The notes beneath the pieces are model-generated. The model saw only the letters and a list, made by a program, of their open reading frames with translations. It was not told the origin of the DNA and did not search any database. A stretch of 64,000 nt of DNA, from contig JAPTOF010000003.1 of assembly GCA_028554755.1 (NCBI GenBank), positions 12,498,001-12,562,000 of the forward strand. Direction: 5' to 3'. The position numbers and the translations under genes were made by a program. How positions within the stretch are numbered: the first letter of the stretch is position 1; each line of letters starts with the position of its first letter. The stretch is from Cordia subcordata (Eukaryota > Streptophyta > Magnoliopsida > Boraginales > Cordiaceae). Shown here in pieces: positions 32,317 to 43,775 of the stretch.

Positions 32317-32760
32317 TTGATAGACTATATTAAATTGTTAATTAATAAAATAAGTTTGTCAATGCTTCCAAATCATATGTTAAAGTTGAAGATTGGAGCT
32401 ACAGTGATTTACCTAGGAATAATAAGCAGGTTAGTTTGTGCAATAGGGCAAGATGATCATGCAGTAATCCGCAATTGGACAACTATGCTTTGTGGCGAAA
32501 AACTAATCTTAGGAAACAATGTAAGACATATAGCCCATATTCTAGGCATCATCATAATTCTTTTTCATTCTAAAATGCATTTGAAATCACATTGGAAGCA
32601 ATTCCATTTGCATCGAGCTTTGTCTTGATGTTGAACAAGAACTAGCACCAAACACTTTCTCATGTTAATTCGTATCTACTAAGACGTGTTTAGAAACAAT
32701 TTTATGTTACAATATTTGATGGAAAGAAAAAAGGACTAAAAATTTTATTATGTAGCAAAA
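32317..32760 (+). pseudogene. Helitron (Pif1-like) helicase C-terminal remnant
   Basis: The frame from 32317 reads a segment like the plant Helitron helicase C-terminus: MLPNHMLKLKIGATVI, then sequence that in shifted frames resembles the GLCNGTR motif. Further on come an HIAHI...SKMHLKSHWKQF stretch like the IPRI...MPFKLKRRQFP block, and a decayed end. Stops and shifts are common and no Helitron terminus was found, so this is a coding scrap. The call rests on memory of the family pattern. Confidence 0.5.
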
Positions 32761-32779
32761 ATATGAGGTTATCTATCAG

Positions 32780-33265
32780 TATTTCTTTTTTTCTTTTGTC
32801 AAAAAGAGATTTATATAAAAAAAAAAAGGTAACATACAAAAGTTGAGCCTAATAATAGAGGCCTAGCAAAAACTACAAAGACTGACAAAGGAGTAAAACC
32901 TAATACAATAGAACTCAAACACAGAAACCTAACAAAAATGTGTGCTAGGCCCAAGGTAACATCAACCCTAACACAACAAGGATTGGAATGCCAGTAACAC
33001 TCACCGTCACCAAAAAGCCACCATAACCACGAAGGATAAAGTTGACAAAATTCCTCAAACCCATAAAAACCAAGGCACACTTGTTGCAAAAGCCTAGATA
33101 GAGGCCGAATGCTTACAAAATGTAAGCAAACACAAGATGCATGAACAAAACGTGCCACCCAAACATAGCAAGAAACGGCAAGAATGAAATCCACCTTGCT
33201 ACCTCGAACAACAAGACCACCAACACTGGTGGAAGATACGGGGTGAGAAGACAACGATAATGTGC
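32780..33265 (-). mobile_element. LINE 3' end (probable)
   Basis: On the minus strand the segment ends with ATAAATCTCTTTTTGACAAA and an A-rich tract (plus 32780-32830), the usual look of a plant L1 3' end. The minus strand is open for about 160 codons (33293-32811), rich in Cys, Trp and Phe, but no RT or endonuclease motif is visible. It is more likely 3' untranslated or terminal LINE sequence than a gene. Confidence 0.45.
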
Positions 33266-33480
33266 TTTCATTTGGTGCGTGTTTGTTTTGCATTTTCTAT
33301 ATATTTTAGAGGTGTTATGTGCATTTATAGTGGCATTAGCATAGTATATTTGGTGGGATTAAGCTTAAGCAAAGATAATTGTATATAGTTGAGTTTGATA
33401 GATAAATGCCGTACTAACTGCATGATTTGATGATTTATGTGAGTTTGGGATTGATGCTGAGCTTGCAAGATGATGGGTGA
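33266..33480 (+). mobile_element. LTR U3 fragment, plus orientation
   Basis: The sequence matches the beginning of Athila-type LTRs (the GTGTTTG..TTTTAGAGGTGTT start and the AAGCTTAAGC segment) and stops near 33480. The next bases are the U5 end of a minus-strand LTR, so two opposite LTR pieces are fused. Confidence 0.55.
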
Positions 33481-33489
33481 TGAAGACAA

Positions 33490-33600
33490 AAGGTGTACGG
33501 GTCATGGGTGATCGTAAACCTTGAGAGTGTTACCCGCAAGTGCACGGGTCATGGTAATATAGCGTGTACAAATGCAGGATCGTGTCCACCGGGAGGCTAT
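33490..33600 (-). mobile_element. LTR U5 piece, left part of split LTR (copy F host)
   Basis: In minus orientation this is the U5 end of an LTR related to those of copies C and D (ACCCGCAAGTGCACGGGTCA; GGGAGGCTAT). It continues at 45056-46622 after the insertion of copy F. Confidence 0.65.
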
Positions 33601-35545
33601 CGATGTGTAGGGTTTTGTCTATTCTTGTGCATTGCATGTACATAGTTGTTTTGAGGTGTTTTGTGCTTTTTTTTGTATATTAGTATAGCATTTAATTCAT
33701 ACTTGTGCGTGTTATGGTTTACATGTTTATAGTTGAGCTTAGGACTTAGATGCTACACTAATGCACGTATGTTGCTTATTTTAGGTGAGATTTGGGGAGA
33801 TGATTGGACCTTGATTGTTAATCTTTGGGGTGTAGAGTAAATCCAAGGGTGTACTAGATGTAAAAGAATGAAGAAAAGTGCATTTGGAAGCAGTCGAACA
33901 AAGATCGGAGCAACCGAAAAGAAACTAGCTCGCGAAGAGCAAAATGGGCCTAAGAAGTAGGGGAGGCTGGCCAACCTCCTACCTAGGCCGGTTGACCTGC
34001 CGAGGCCCCTGACTAAATTAGTGAACAAGCCCCTTTGGCCTATCGACCAAGCCCTAAGTCCGATCGACCAGCTGGTCCCCCAGTCCTGCATGATTTTAGC
34101 TCTATTTAAACATCTTTTCAGTAATTTTTTGAGGGAGAACACGCACTATTTCATGCACCCATTTACCTAAACCCTAAATCTACCTAAACCCACCTCTTAC
34201 AGTAGTAAACACAAAAGCACACCTAGGAGTAAAGCTTCTAAGAGGATCAAACACAAGATTTTGGCATAGCTTATGGATTGTAAAGTAAGGATTTAGGTAG
34301 AAGGGTATCTCTCTTTTATTCCAAATTTAATTATGTATGACTAGAGCAATGTAGGGTGATCACTCTTGTATTTATGGATTGATTACTATGCTTTATTAAT
34401 GGGAACTTGATGGATTTGTATATATATATGCTTTGTACTTAGGGTTTCCAAGGCCATTTTACATACATGTCTATGTGTTTGTTGAAATGCTTCAATGAAG
34501 TTGCACATGTATGTTGAAGTCTATTATGCTATTAACCATTTTTACATCATTGTGCTAACATGTCTATGTGTTTATATGGTGATTACATGAAGTGGGTATG
34601 CTTATATACATGTCTATGTGTGTATTTGTATACTTAATAGCATAAGTGGCTTCTATTGCATACATGTCGAGTGTTGTTGCTTAAATTGGTGTAATTTAAC
34701 TATGTCTATATGCTTAGTAGTAGAATACTCCAGAATATTCTTGAATGCCATGCCCTAGATGTGTATGCTTTGGGCGTAATTGTTAATTTCCACTATTGTG
34801 ATGCCATCGATAGAGCATAATTAGTAACTAGCCTAGGTCGAGTCCTCTTTGGCTTTAAATCTAGCCAATACGAGTCTAGATAGGCTTAGTTGACCTTAGT
34901 TCGCTTAGGAAGACTAGTTATTCCATACAATGCCCTAGGTTCATAAGGACCATGCTGTAGCTCTAAGTGGGGCAAAGCTTAGGGATGGACTCTCACTGAG
35001 TCCTAAGGTTAGATTGGGGAACTAACTAGTGGACTAAGTGCTAGGGTGAGATTGATCTAAATCATCTAGAATCCTATTAGCTAGCCCTAATTTGTAAATC
35101 ATAAAGACCACGCTGTTCTTCTTGACATTGCCACTTAGGGAGGACCCGCACTAAGGCTTAGGGTACCTATTAAAAGGCTAATTAGAGGTGTAAATTAGAG
35201 CACTTAGTATAATCCATCAAACAACCCTAGAAAGAAGTAGTAATCACCTATTTGCAAGGTGTGATCACCCTAGTCCTCTGTTCCACTTTTTTAACTCCCC
35301 TAGATTGCTTGATTCTACTGTCACTCGTATATATATGTTTGTTTTTCCCGAGATTCCTTTAAACCAAAAACCTCATAACATCATGGTTTAAAGACCCACG
35401 GGTAGCGTTTTAGGATGCACATAGCTTAAGACACCTCACACATTAGGCCTCCCCATGGATTTGACCCCGCACTTGCACGTACTGTGATACACACAACTCA
35501 TATGCTTGTGGGCTATTTAGGCTTGTGCTTACGAATAGCATATGA
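33601..35545 (+). mobile_element. 5' LTR of copy F
   Basis: The LTR is about 1.95 kb. Its first base is C instead of T (CGATGTGTAG). Decayed palindromes (CCGGTTGACC, CCGATCGACC) lie near 33969-34075, before a TATA-like TATTTAAAC at about 34103. The R/U5 motifs are as in the other LTRs. It is clearly older than the LTRs of copy E. Confidence 0.8.
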
Positions 35546-35551
35546 AGTTCC

Positions 35552-35569
35552 TAGCACCATTGCCAGAAG
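35552..35569 (+). other. Primer-binding site of copy F, decayed
   Basis: TAGCACCATTGCCAGAAG differs from the tRNA-Asp complement at seven of 18 positions, six of them G-to-A. It lies six bases after the LTR. Confidence 0.55.
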
Positions 35570-35723
35570 GCAGCAGTTGTTGGTTTCTTTATTTTTTGTG
35601 TGTCTTAAATTGTTACGTGTTGTTTTTTCTTTGTCTTTCATGTTTTCTTTATTTTGAATAATAAAAAAAAATCTAAAAAATTTTGTTGAGCATTGTGAAG
35701 AGGTTTACTTGTGTCAATTAATC

Positions 35724-36047
35724 ATGAATGATCCTAATGCATTATGGTGGTCACTTGTATCTTCTTCCTCACTACCCGAATATGTTCCCAATACTTGTCG
35801 CTTGTGTGAAAGTCATTGGCATGGAACCATTTGTTGTCTCCATGACATTCCCCAATCTAGGGCTAGTGCCAACTATGACCCCTATAGTCATGCATCATCT
35901 CATACATCTTCATTTAGAAATCATGACCATAGGGATGCATATTCTTGTTATTGCAATTATTATGGAAGTCGTGCTCATTTCTCTAGTGCTTGTCTTATTT
36001 TCCACCACTGTTGTTCCCCGATTGCATACAACGCCCAATACCCCTAG
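35724..36047 (+). pseudogene. Gag-like zinc-knuckle protein remnant of copy F
   Basis: The ATG at 35724 begins MNDPNALWW. A CCHC knuckle (CRLCESHWHGTICC, pattern Cys-X2-Cys-X4-His-X4-Cys) is followed by NYDPYSHASS, similar to the NPYSNTYNSG stretch after the knuckle of copy E. A second knuckle-like motif (YCNYYGSRAHFSSAC) has Tyr in place of the second Cys. No capsid domain precedes it. This looks like a nucleocapsid-only remnant that could still bind RNA. A stop follows at 36046-36048. Confidence 0.6.
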
Positions 36048-36393
36048 GAATCATATGCCTACGCACATATCTTCATCCTATCATTATGATTTTAGGGAAC
36101 AGCAACGTGCATTTTCATATTAAGGTTAAGATGACTCTTCAAATCATCTGCCTCCTTATTTTCAAAATTCATCTCTTGCACTATCATTTCCCACCAATCC
36201 TTTCTTTATGTCCTTTGATGATGGTTTTTTTAGTATTTTCAACCAAGATCTTTCCAATCTTGACCCAAAAGAACTTTTCTCTTTTAGGTCTCTTTTACGT
36301 AGTCAAAAGCTTGACTATCTCATATACCCCCTCCAATCTAACCAAAAGTGCCTAGATCGCATGAGGTAATAAGTTGATAATCGAGGGAAGTGC

Positions 36394-36732
36394 TTGAGAA
36401 GAATGGTTGAGTATGAACAAACCACGTTTGGAAGTCTTGAGATATCTTTAGACTGGGTTAAGGAGATAGAAGAGAGACCTAGAGAAAAGAGAAATAGGGT
36501 TGAAAGTGATGATGCGTTGGAGAGACAACTAGAAAGAGAGGTTGATGGAGAGCTTACATCTTGTAGTGAGGATGAGGATGAGGATGAGCATGATGATAGT
36601 TTGGTTTTTGATGATTCTTATGGATATGTTTTAGAGGAAGTAGTACCCTATCCTCCTAAGCTTTCAACGTCCTCTAGTGAGTCACATGAGCCTATCCTTT
36701 CTTCTCATCCTATATTTCACACACATACTTAG
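36394..36732 (+). CDS. Unknown acidic protein, N-terminal part, copy F
   Basis: This is an open frame of 112 codons with a charged start (TTFGSLEISLDWVKEIEERP, Arg/Glu-rich, possibly coiled) and a strongly acidic run SEDEDEDEHDDS, followed by a Ser/Pro-rich part. It probably joins the next frame through a shift near an AC-repeat at 36718-36728. No known domain is recognised. Confidence 0.5.
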   Translation: MRRMVEYEQTTFGSLEISLDWVKEIEERPREKRNRVESDDALERQLEREVDGELTSCSEDEDEDEHDDSLVFDDSYGYVLEEVVPYPPKLSTSSSESHEPILSSHPIFHTHT

Positions 36733-36761
36733 AGGTTGAATCTCATAATCATGGCACTCAT

Positions 36762-37640
36762 TTGCATTTTGAGTCTACAAATTATGATTCTAGGGCATAC
36801 CCCTCCCTTGAACATTCATGCATACATGACCTGAAATCCTTTGAGTCCTCATTGTCCCCTTCTTATGTCCATTCCCTTTGTGAGATGCATGATCACGTGA
36901 TGACACCCACTAGTGATAAATGTATGGATGTGTGTGAAGAGACTTTAGCTAGTGAAGGTTTAGAGTCATCCGTTGAGGAGAACAAGACATCAATTTCAGA
37001 GGTTTATAAGTCTCTTAGAGTTAAGGATTGTTGTGTTGAGGAGAAAAGCCACTCCAAGAAGAGACCTAAGAAAGAAATTGGTGTGCTTGGAGGAGTGCTC
37101 TATGGGTCTTTTTGGATGGTTGATGAATCATTGATGGAAATAGAGCCCGTTAAGATCGTATCCACCCTTCATGAGAAGTTAGAACAATCTAGGTTTGATC
37201 ATGTTATATCTTGCGGAGAAGAAGAGTGTAGTATATCCGCTTCCCTTATCATTGCTCCTTCTTCTTCAAATGTCGTTCCTACTCCCTGTTCCCATTCCAT
37301 TAATTCTTCCTCTTTGGAGCTCATGTTTATGACTTCTAGTTTAGAACATTTTTATCTAGGGTTAGATAGCACTTCTTCCATATGGCATACATTAGACCTA
37401 TCATTGATCCATGAAGAGGGCATGTTCCTAGCCCTTAATTATGAGAAGAAGGCCATGAGATGGTTAGTTAAAGAACAAGAGGGACACGATCTTTCATTGA
37501 CACTTTTTACATTTGTGCAAACGGTTTCATTTGATGATTCGAGGTGGGAGTTTAAAAAGGGATGCATTGTGCATTCATTGCCTCATCATTTATTGCATTA
37601 CCCTTTTCCTTCTATTTTATGTGATTGGTTAAATATCTAA
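36762..37640 (+). CDS. Unknown protein, C-terminal part, copy F
   Basis: This is the longest frame of copy F, 292 codons. It is Ser/Glu-rich, with a basic patch (SKKRPKKE), a GVLGGVLYGSFWMVDE segment and a C-terminal SRWEFKKGCIVHSLPHH stretch just before the post-coding motif (about 37690). The position matches the C-terminal regions of copies C and D, which have RRWMHGVDCI at the same place. A shared short terminal motif is possible but weak. It has no membrane segment or enzyme motif that I can identify. Confidence 0.55.
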   Translation: MHFESTNYDSRAYPSLEHSCIHDLKSFESSLSPSYVHSLCEMHDHVMTPTSDKCMDVCEETLASEGLESSVEENKTSISEVYKSLRVKDCCVEEKSHSKKRPKKEIGVLGGVLYGSFWMVDESLMEIEPVKIVSTLHEKLEQSRFDHVISCGEEECSISASLIIAPSSSNVVPTPCSHSINSSSLELMFMTSSLEHFYLGLDSTSSIWHTLDLSLIHEEGMFLALNYEKKAMRWLVKEQEGHDLSLTLFTFVQTVSFDDSRWEFKKGCIVHSLPHHLLHYPFPSILCDWLNI

Positions 37641-38900
37641 CAATTTGTGGCTTGTAGATTTAAACATGGCTTGCTCTAACATTGGTACCCGGTTATAGAC
37701 GTTAAATCCAGTGCTACTAGCAGGCACCCTAGATGTGTTTATATTTCTTTTTTTTTTCTTGTCTTTTACTTGTTTCCATTTTTCTTGTTTTTACTTATTA
37801 TACTGGGTTTCTTATTTACTTTCCTTGATTTTCATTTTTCTTTTCATTTGTCTTCTTTTTCACCCACCCAAGTGTTGATCTCTCTATCATTTCCCATTTT
37901 TAGACACCTTGTTTGCCATTTATTGATGTCAATGCGAGCTTGCATTACAATGCTACTAGTCATGTGCCTTGAGTATTTGTAATATGTTGAGAAACAGGGT
38001 TTAGTAGTTGAATCATTATCCATTGGCATCAGAGAGCTTCAAAAGAACACAAGGTTGTATCTATCTTTTCTCTACTTATCTCTTTTATCTACCCTATCCC
38101 ATCACCCTTACTTGTTTTGTGATGATTATTTGCTTGTTGCATAGTATTGTTCTAGTTTCTTGAGGACAAGCAAAGTTTAGCTTTTGGGGGTGTGGGAGTT
38201 TGATTTTATTGTTATATATTTTGACTTGGTTGGAAGAAGTGATGAAAAAGGGATTTTGATATGAGTGTCCCTTCCTTGATTGGTTCTTTTTCATGTGCCT
38301 TAGCCTTTCATTTTCTTTTCTTTTTACTTATGTTATGTATTGATAAAAAAATCCAAAAAAGAAGGGAAAAAAGGCAAAAAAAGGGCTTGAAAAAGCCAAA
38401 AGAATGAAAAAAATGCGAAAAAGCCAAAAGGCAACAAAAATATGAAAAAGTAAAGTTCATTGAATAAGTGCTCAAGTCACACAATGTCAACTTAGTACAA
38501 GTTTGTCTTTTCATTCGTTTGATTGTTTTGTGAATAAGGCTCTTCCTTCATTTGTTTGTACATTCTTCTTTCTCCTTATATCTTTGAGGCTATGTATATA
38601 TTAGGGAGGCCACATTAGTTGAGAGGGCACAAAATATCAACATGCTAAGTACATACGTTAGAATCCTGGGCTCATGGTGGTATGGCTGCTTGGAAATTTC
38701 CCATGAGGTGTGAGACCTCTTGTGAGCAAGAGAAAGATCCAAAAAGGCTTGGGGAACCCTCCACAAAAGGAATGACCCGTTCATATTCCTTAGATTCACC
38801 AAGATAGCAAATCAATCCTTTAAGCAACCCTTTTACCAACTTAGAGATAGACATAGGTAGGGCTTGCTTGTGGACTAGTAATAGAAAGATTTGGGGGTGT
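37641..38900 (+). other. Non-coding 3' tail of copy F
   Basis: There is no gene. It carries the CAGTGCTACTAGCAGGCA motif (about 37712), a hairpin with G-rich tract (about 38155-38195), a pyrimidine run and A-rich run (about 38305-38455), and a PPT with a decayed hairpin before the LTR (38860-38897). Confidence 0.65.
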
Positions 38901-40150
38901 TGATGTGTGGGTTTTGTGTGTGCTTGTGCATTGCATGTATATACTTGTTTTGAGGTGTTTTGTGCTTCATTTGATGTATTATTATAGCATTTAGGTCATA
39001 CTTTTGCGTATTAGAGTTTACATGTTCATAATTGATCTTAGGACTTAAATGCTACCCTATTACATGTTGTTGCTTGTTTTAAGTGAGATTCAAGGAGAAA
39101 ATTGGACCTTGATTGATAGTGCTTGGGGTGTGGAGTAAAGCCAATAGTGTTCTGGATGTAAAAGAATGAAGAAAAGTTCATTTGAAAGTGGCCGGATGAA
39201 GATCGGAGCACCTAAGAAGAAACTAGCTCATAAGGAGCAAAATCGGGCCAAGAAGTTGGGAAGGCTAGTCGTCCTCTTGCCTAGGCTGATAGGCCCCCGG
39301 ATAAATTGAAAAACAAGCCCCTTAGGCCAGTAGACCGGATAGTCCTCAGGCCTTGCGCAATTTTAGCTCTATTTAAGCATCTTTTCAGCATATTTTTATG
39401 GAGAACACCCTCTATTTCACATACCTATTTCTCTAAACCATAAATCCACCTAAACCCACCTCACACACACTTCTAAACACAAGGAAACACCTAGGAATCA
39501 AGCTTCTAAGAGATCAAACACAAGATTTGGGCATATCTCATGGATTGTAAAGCATGGATTTGGATCGAAAGGTGTCTCTTTTTTATCCCAAATTTAATTA
39601 TGTATGATTGGAGATAGGTAGGGTGATTACTCTTATATTTATGAATTGATTACTACTCTTTATTAATGGGAACTTGATGGATTTGTATATATAATATATA
39701 TGCTTTATGCTTAGGCTTTCAAAGGCCATTTTACATGCATGTCTATGTGTTTATTGAATGCCTCAACGATGTTGCATATGTACATTAAAGTCTATTATGC
39801 TATTAACCATTTCTAAATCATTGTGCTAGCATGTCTATGTGTTTATGTGATTATTACATAAAGTGGGTATGCTTATATACATGTCTATGTGTTTGTTTGC
39901 ATACTTAATAGCATAAGTAGCTTCTATTGCATAAATGTTGGGTACTATTGCCAAAATTGGTGTAATCTAAGTATGTTTATATGCTTAGTAATAGAATACT
40001 CTAGAATATTTTCGAATGCCATGCCCTAGATGTGTATGCTTTGCACGTAATTGTTAATTTTCGTTATTACAATGCGATCAATAGAGCACAACTAGTAACT
40101 AGCCTAGGTCAAGTCTCCTTTGGCTTTAAATCCAGCCAATAGGAATCAGG

Positions 40151-40470
40151 ATGGCTTTAGTTGATCTTAGTTCACTTAGGAAGACTAGTTAGTCTACCCT
40201 AATGCCCTCGGTTCATAAGGACCACGCCGTAGCTCTAAATGGGGCAAAGCTTAGGGACGGACTAGCACTGAGTCTTAGGATTAGATTGGGGAACTAATTA
40301 GTAGGCTAAGATGGGTTTAGTTGATCTTGGTTCACTTAGGAAGACTAGTTAGTCTACCCTAATGCCCTAGTTCATAAGGACCACGCCGTAGCTTTAAATG
40401 GAGCAAAGCTTAGAGACAGACTCGTACTGAGTCCTAGGATTAGATTGGGGAACTAATTAGTAGACTAAGT
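40151..40470 (+). repeat. 160-bp tandem duplication in the 3' LTR of copy F
   Basis: Two copies start at 40151 (ATGGCTTTAG) and 40311 (ATGGGTTTAG). Both include the GGACCACGCCGTAGCT segment and the AGATTGGGGAACTAATTAGT segment. The 5' LTR has this part once (about 34889-35040). Confidence 0.8.
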
Positions 40471-40834
40471 GTGAGGGTTAGATCGATCTAAATCCTCTAG
40501 AATCCTATTAGCTAGCCTTAATTGCTAAGTCATAAAGACCACGACATAGTTCTACGCATCGCCACCTAGGGATAAAGCTATACTGAGGCTTAAGGTACCA
40601 ATTTGGAGGCTAATTAGAGGTCTAAATTAAAGCACTTAGTATAATCCATTAAGCAATCTTAGAAAGATGTAGTAATCACCCATTTACAAGATGTAATCAC
40701 CCTAGTCCATTTTTCCATGTGTTTGACTCCCTTAAATTGCTTAATTCCCCTTCACACACACACACCTTTTATTTCCTTGCCTTTAGATTACATTTATTTT
40801 TCCTGAGTTCCCTTTAAACCAAAAATCTAAAAAC

Positions 40835-40839
40835 ATCAT
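40835..40839 (+). repeat. Target-site duplication of the nested insertion, left
   Basis: ATCAT precedes the insertion and recurs at 44972-44976. Confidence 0.8.
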
Positions 40840-42590
40840 TGATGTCTTCTTACGAGTGCGAGTTTTAAAAGACCCGCAAGTGTACGGATCATGCAATACA
40901 GTGTTTACGAGTGCGGGTGTCGAACCACAGGGAGGCGTGAATATCGTGAATGTATCCTATGCTTGGTGTCCTAAAAGAGCTAAAAAGAAAGATCTAAACT
41001 AAGTGTACTTTTTCTTGTGAAGGTTTGGATTGTCGGGAGCTCTAAGTAAATGAAAGAAAACTAAACTATGAATAAAAACAAAAAGGGACGCAGGTTGATT
41101 AAGAAGAAACTAACAATTAGAAAAGGATTAGGGTGACTTGGACTTATGAATGGGTAACTCCATACTTAAATGCTATGGGATTAAGGGATGATGGCTAACT
41201 ATCAAAAGTGCTCTTAACTAGGTTGTTAGTTGGTGTCCTGATTTCCCCCTAGGACTCGGTGCAGGTCCGTCCCTAGGCGACGTCTCCTAGAGCTACGGCG
41301 TGGTCCTTATGACCTAGGGCCTCAAGAGGGACTAACTAACTTCCTAGGTGGCTTAGAATGAACCTACCCTAGTACCTAAACCGTTGGCTGGGTTTAAAGC
41401 CAAGACCTAGTGTTGCTAAGGTCGACTAAATCTATTCTGAAACCTATTGGCTGGATTTAAAGCCAAAGGAAACTCGACCTAGATTAGCCCTAAATTATAC
41501 TCCGTCATTCTAAGATCACTACAACAGGATTTGACTAACATTCATATACAGGTGATATTGAAATTATGCTTGTTACTAGGCATGCAAATACGCATATAGA
41601 CATGAATAAAAGCACTACCCACTTCATAACATCCATGTATAAACACATAGACATGAGTACAACATGGATTAGATGTGTTTAGTAACAAACAAACTTCAAT
41701 TAATATATATGTACTCATCTAGGAATTTTATCAAACACATAGACATGAATGAAAGAACACCCAATTAAACAAAACAAATCAAAACATATATATATATATA
41801 TTCAGCCATCATATCCCATATCATAAGAGTATAAAATTAACCCATTACATAAGTTTAATCACCCTATACAAGCCTACTCAGACATAATAGAAAATAGAAT
41901 GAAAGAGATATAACGAAACTCCATTTTCATCCTAGCGATTTTAGAACACAGCTTGTAAACAATCTCGATTCCAAAGCGTTTGAATCCTCCAACGAAGCTT
42001 GGTTCTTCGTGAAAAGTATGTGAAAAGGGTGTGTGAGGCGGCTAGGGAATAGGGTTAAGTGTGTGTGAGAATAGGTGTGAAGTGTGTGTAAAAACTCTCT
42101 TGTGTTTTCTGCTCCGCATCGGGCTTTATTTATAAATTCGCGCATAGCCGGTCGACCGGCTTTCTTCAAGGGCTCTCTGGAGTGGCCGGTCGACCGGCTC
42201 TTGAAAGGGGGTCGTCCGGCTTTTCGACGAAGTTCTCTGGAGAGGCCGGTCGACCGACTCGGTCGACCGGCTATTCTTCCTTAGCGTCCGGCTGACTTCC
42301 TTCATTCAATTTTTCGTCATTTCGGCCTTTAGTCTTCTCTCTTAGACCCGTGCATGTCCTATCTTCATCACCTTTCATTGTTCAATTTTTATCTTAACCC
42401 AAAGTCACCTGAATCATTGAAAATAAGCTATTAGTGTAGCATTTTATCTCTTAAACTCACTATGCATAGTTGTTTACGCTTAAGCCAATTCCTATCAAGA
42501 GTACTACACTAGTGCATCATTATAAGCATTCAACACCTCTAAAATATAAGTAAATGGCAATGCAAACACACACCAGATCACAACTCATCA
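40840..42590 (-). mobile_element. Full LTR of copy G
   Basis: The LTR is 1,751 bp, TG at 42590 and CA at 40840 on the minus strand. The palindrome array is at about 42147-42272, with a TATA box next to it (about 42126-42137). It is close to the LTRs of copy E. Confidence 0.85.
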
Positions 42591-42930
42591 ACACCCCCAA
42601 ACCTTCTCCTTGCTTGTCCTCAAGCAAGCCTAATCTTAAATCTTATTTCTAAAGCTGATACAATGGATTGCCTGAAGGACTGACTCGCTATCAGCATTAG
42701 TTTAAGAAACATGAAAGGGCATTCCTATTGTGAAGAGATCCTAAGCCTCTTTGAATCTTCCTCTACTCATAAGGGGTCTCTGCTCCTCATGGGAATTTCC
42801 CAAGTAGCCAATCCACCACAAGCCTAGGATTCTAACTCACGCACTCGGGATATTGGTATTTCGTGCTCCCTCAATTGACATGGTCTCCCTAACATGCACC
42901 AAGCCTCAAGGATAAAAAAGAGAGAATATA
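42591..42930 (-). other. PPT and 3' tail, first unit of copy G
   Basis: There is no gene. The PPT and a perfect hairpin CTTGCTTG-TCCT-CAAGCAAG (42609-42628) lie next to the LTR; the rest is tail. It ends at CAAACACA, where it fuses to the middle of an LTR. Confidence 0.75.
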
Positions 42931-43775
42931 CAAACACATAGACATGAATGAAAGAACACCCAATTAAACAAAACAAATCAAAACATATATATATATATAT
43001 TCAGCCATCATATCCCATATCATAAGAGTATAAAATTAACCCATTACATAAGTTTAATCACCCTATACAAGCCTACTCAGACATAATAGAAAATAGAATG
43101 AAAGAGATATAACGAAACTCCCCTTTCATCCTAGCGATTTTAGAACACAGCTTGTAAACAATCTCGATTCCAAAGCGTTTGAATCCTCCAACGAAGCTTG
43201 GTTCTTCGTGAAAAGTATGTGAAAAGGGTGTGTGAGGCGGCTAGGGAATAGGGTTAAGTGTGTGTGAGAATAGGTGTGAAGTGTGTGTAAAAACTCTCTT
43301 GTGTTTTCTGCTCCGCATCGGGCTTTATTTATAAATTCGCGCATAGCCGGTCGACCGCTTTCTTCAAGGGCTCTGAGTGGCGGTCGACCGCTCTTGAAAG
43401 GGGGTCGTCCGGCTTTTCGACGGTTCTGAGAGGCGGTCGACCGACTCGGTCGACCGGCTATTCTTCCGTAGCGTCCGGCTGACTTCCTTCATTCAATTTT
43501 TCGTCATTTCGGCCGTTAGTCGTCTCTCTTAGACCCGTGCATGTCCTATCTTCATCACCTTTCATTGTTCAATTTTTATCTTAACCCAAAGTCACTGAAT
43601 CATTGAAAATAAGCTATTAGTGTAGCATTTTATCTCTTAAACTCACTATGCATAGTTGTTTACGCTAAGCCAATTCCTATCAAGAGTACTACACTAGTGC
43701 ATCATTATAAGCATTCAACACCTCTAAAATATAAGTAAATGGCAATGCAAACACACACCAGATCACAACTCATCA
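42931..43775 (-). repeat. Partial LTR, second unit of copy G
   Basis: The sequence matches 41732-42590 from the 'caaacacatagacatg' point to the TG end. In the palindrome array (43346-43459) and nearby it differs from the other two units mainly by losses of one to four bases. Confidence 0.8.

Larger units (their letters stand above)
38901..40839 (+). mobile_element. 3' LTR of copy F, main part
   Basis: The LTR starts TGATGTGTGG and follows the 5' LTR until 40839, where a minus-strand insertion interrupts it. The last 74 bases are at 44977-45050. It has a 160-bp tandem duplication (40151-40310 and 40311-40470) that the 5' LTR lacks. Confidence 0.8.

Noticed and set aside
32811..33293. 160-codon minus-strand frame rich in Cys, Trp and Phe
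   Set aside because: It has no recognisable domain and overlaps the LINE-like 3' end with its A tract. It is treated as part of that element.
33753..34142. 129-codon minus-strand frame in the 5' LTR of copy F
   Set aside because: It is antisense over the U3 array and TATA-like box. The matching part of the 3' LTR (about 39050-39420) does not keep it open.
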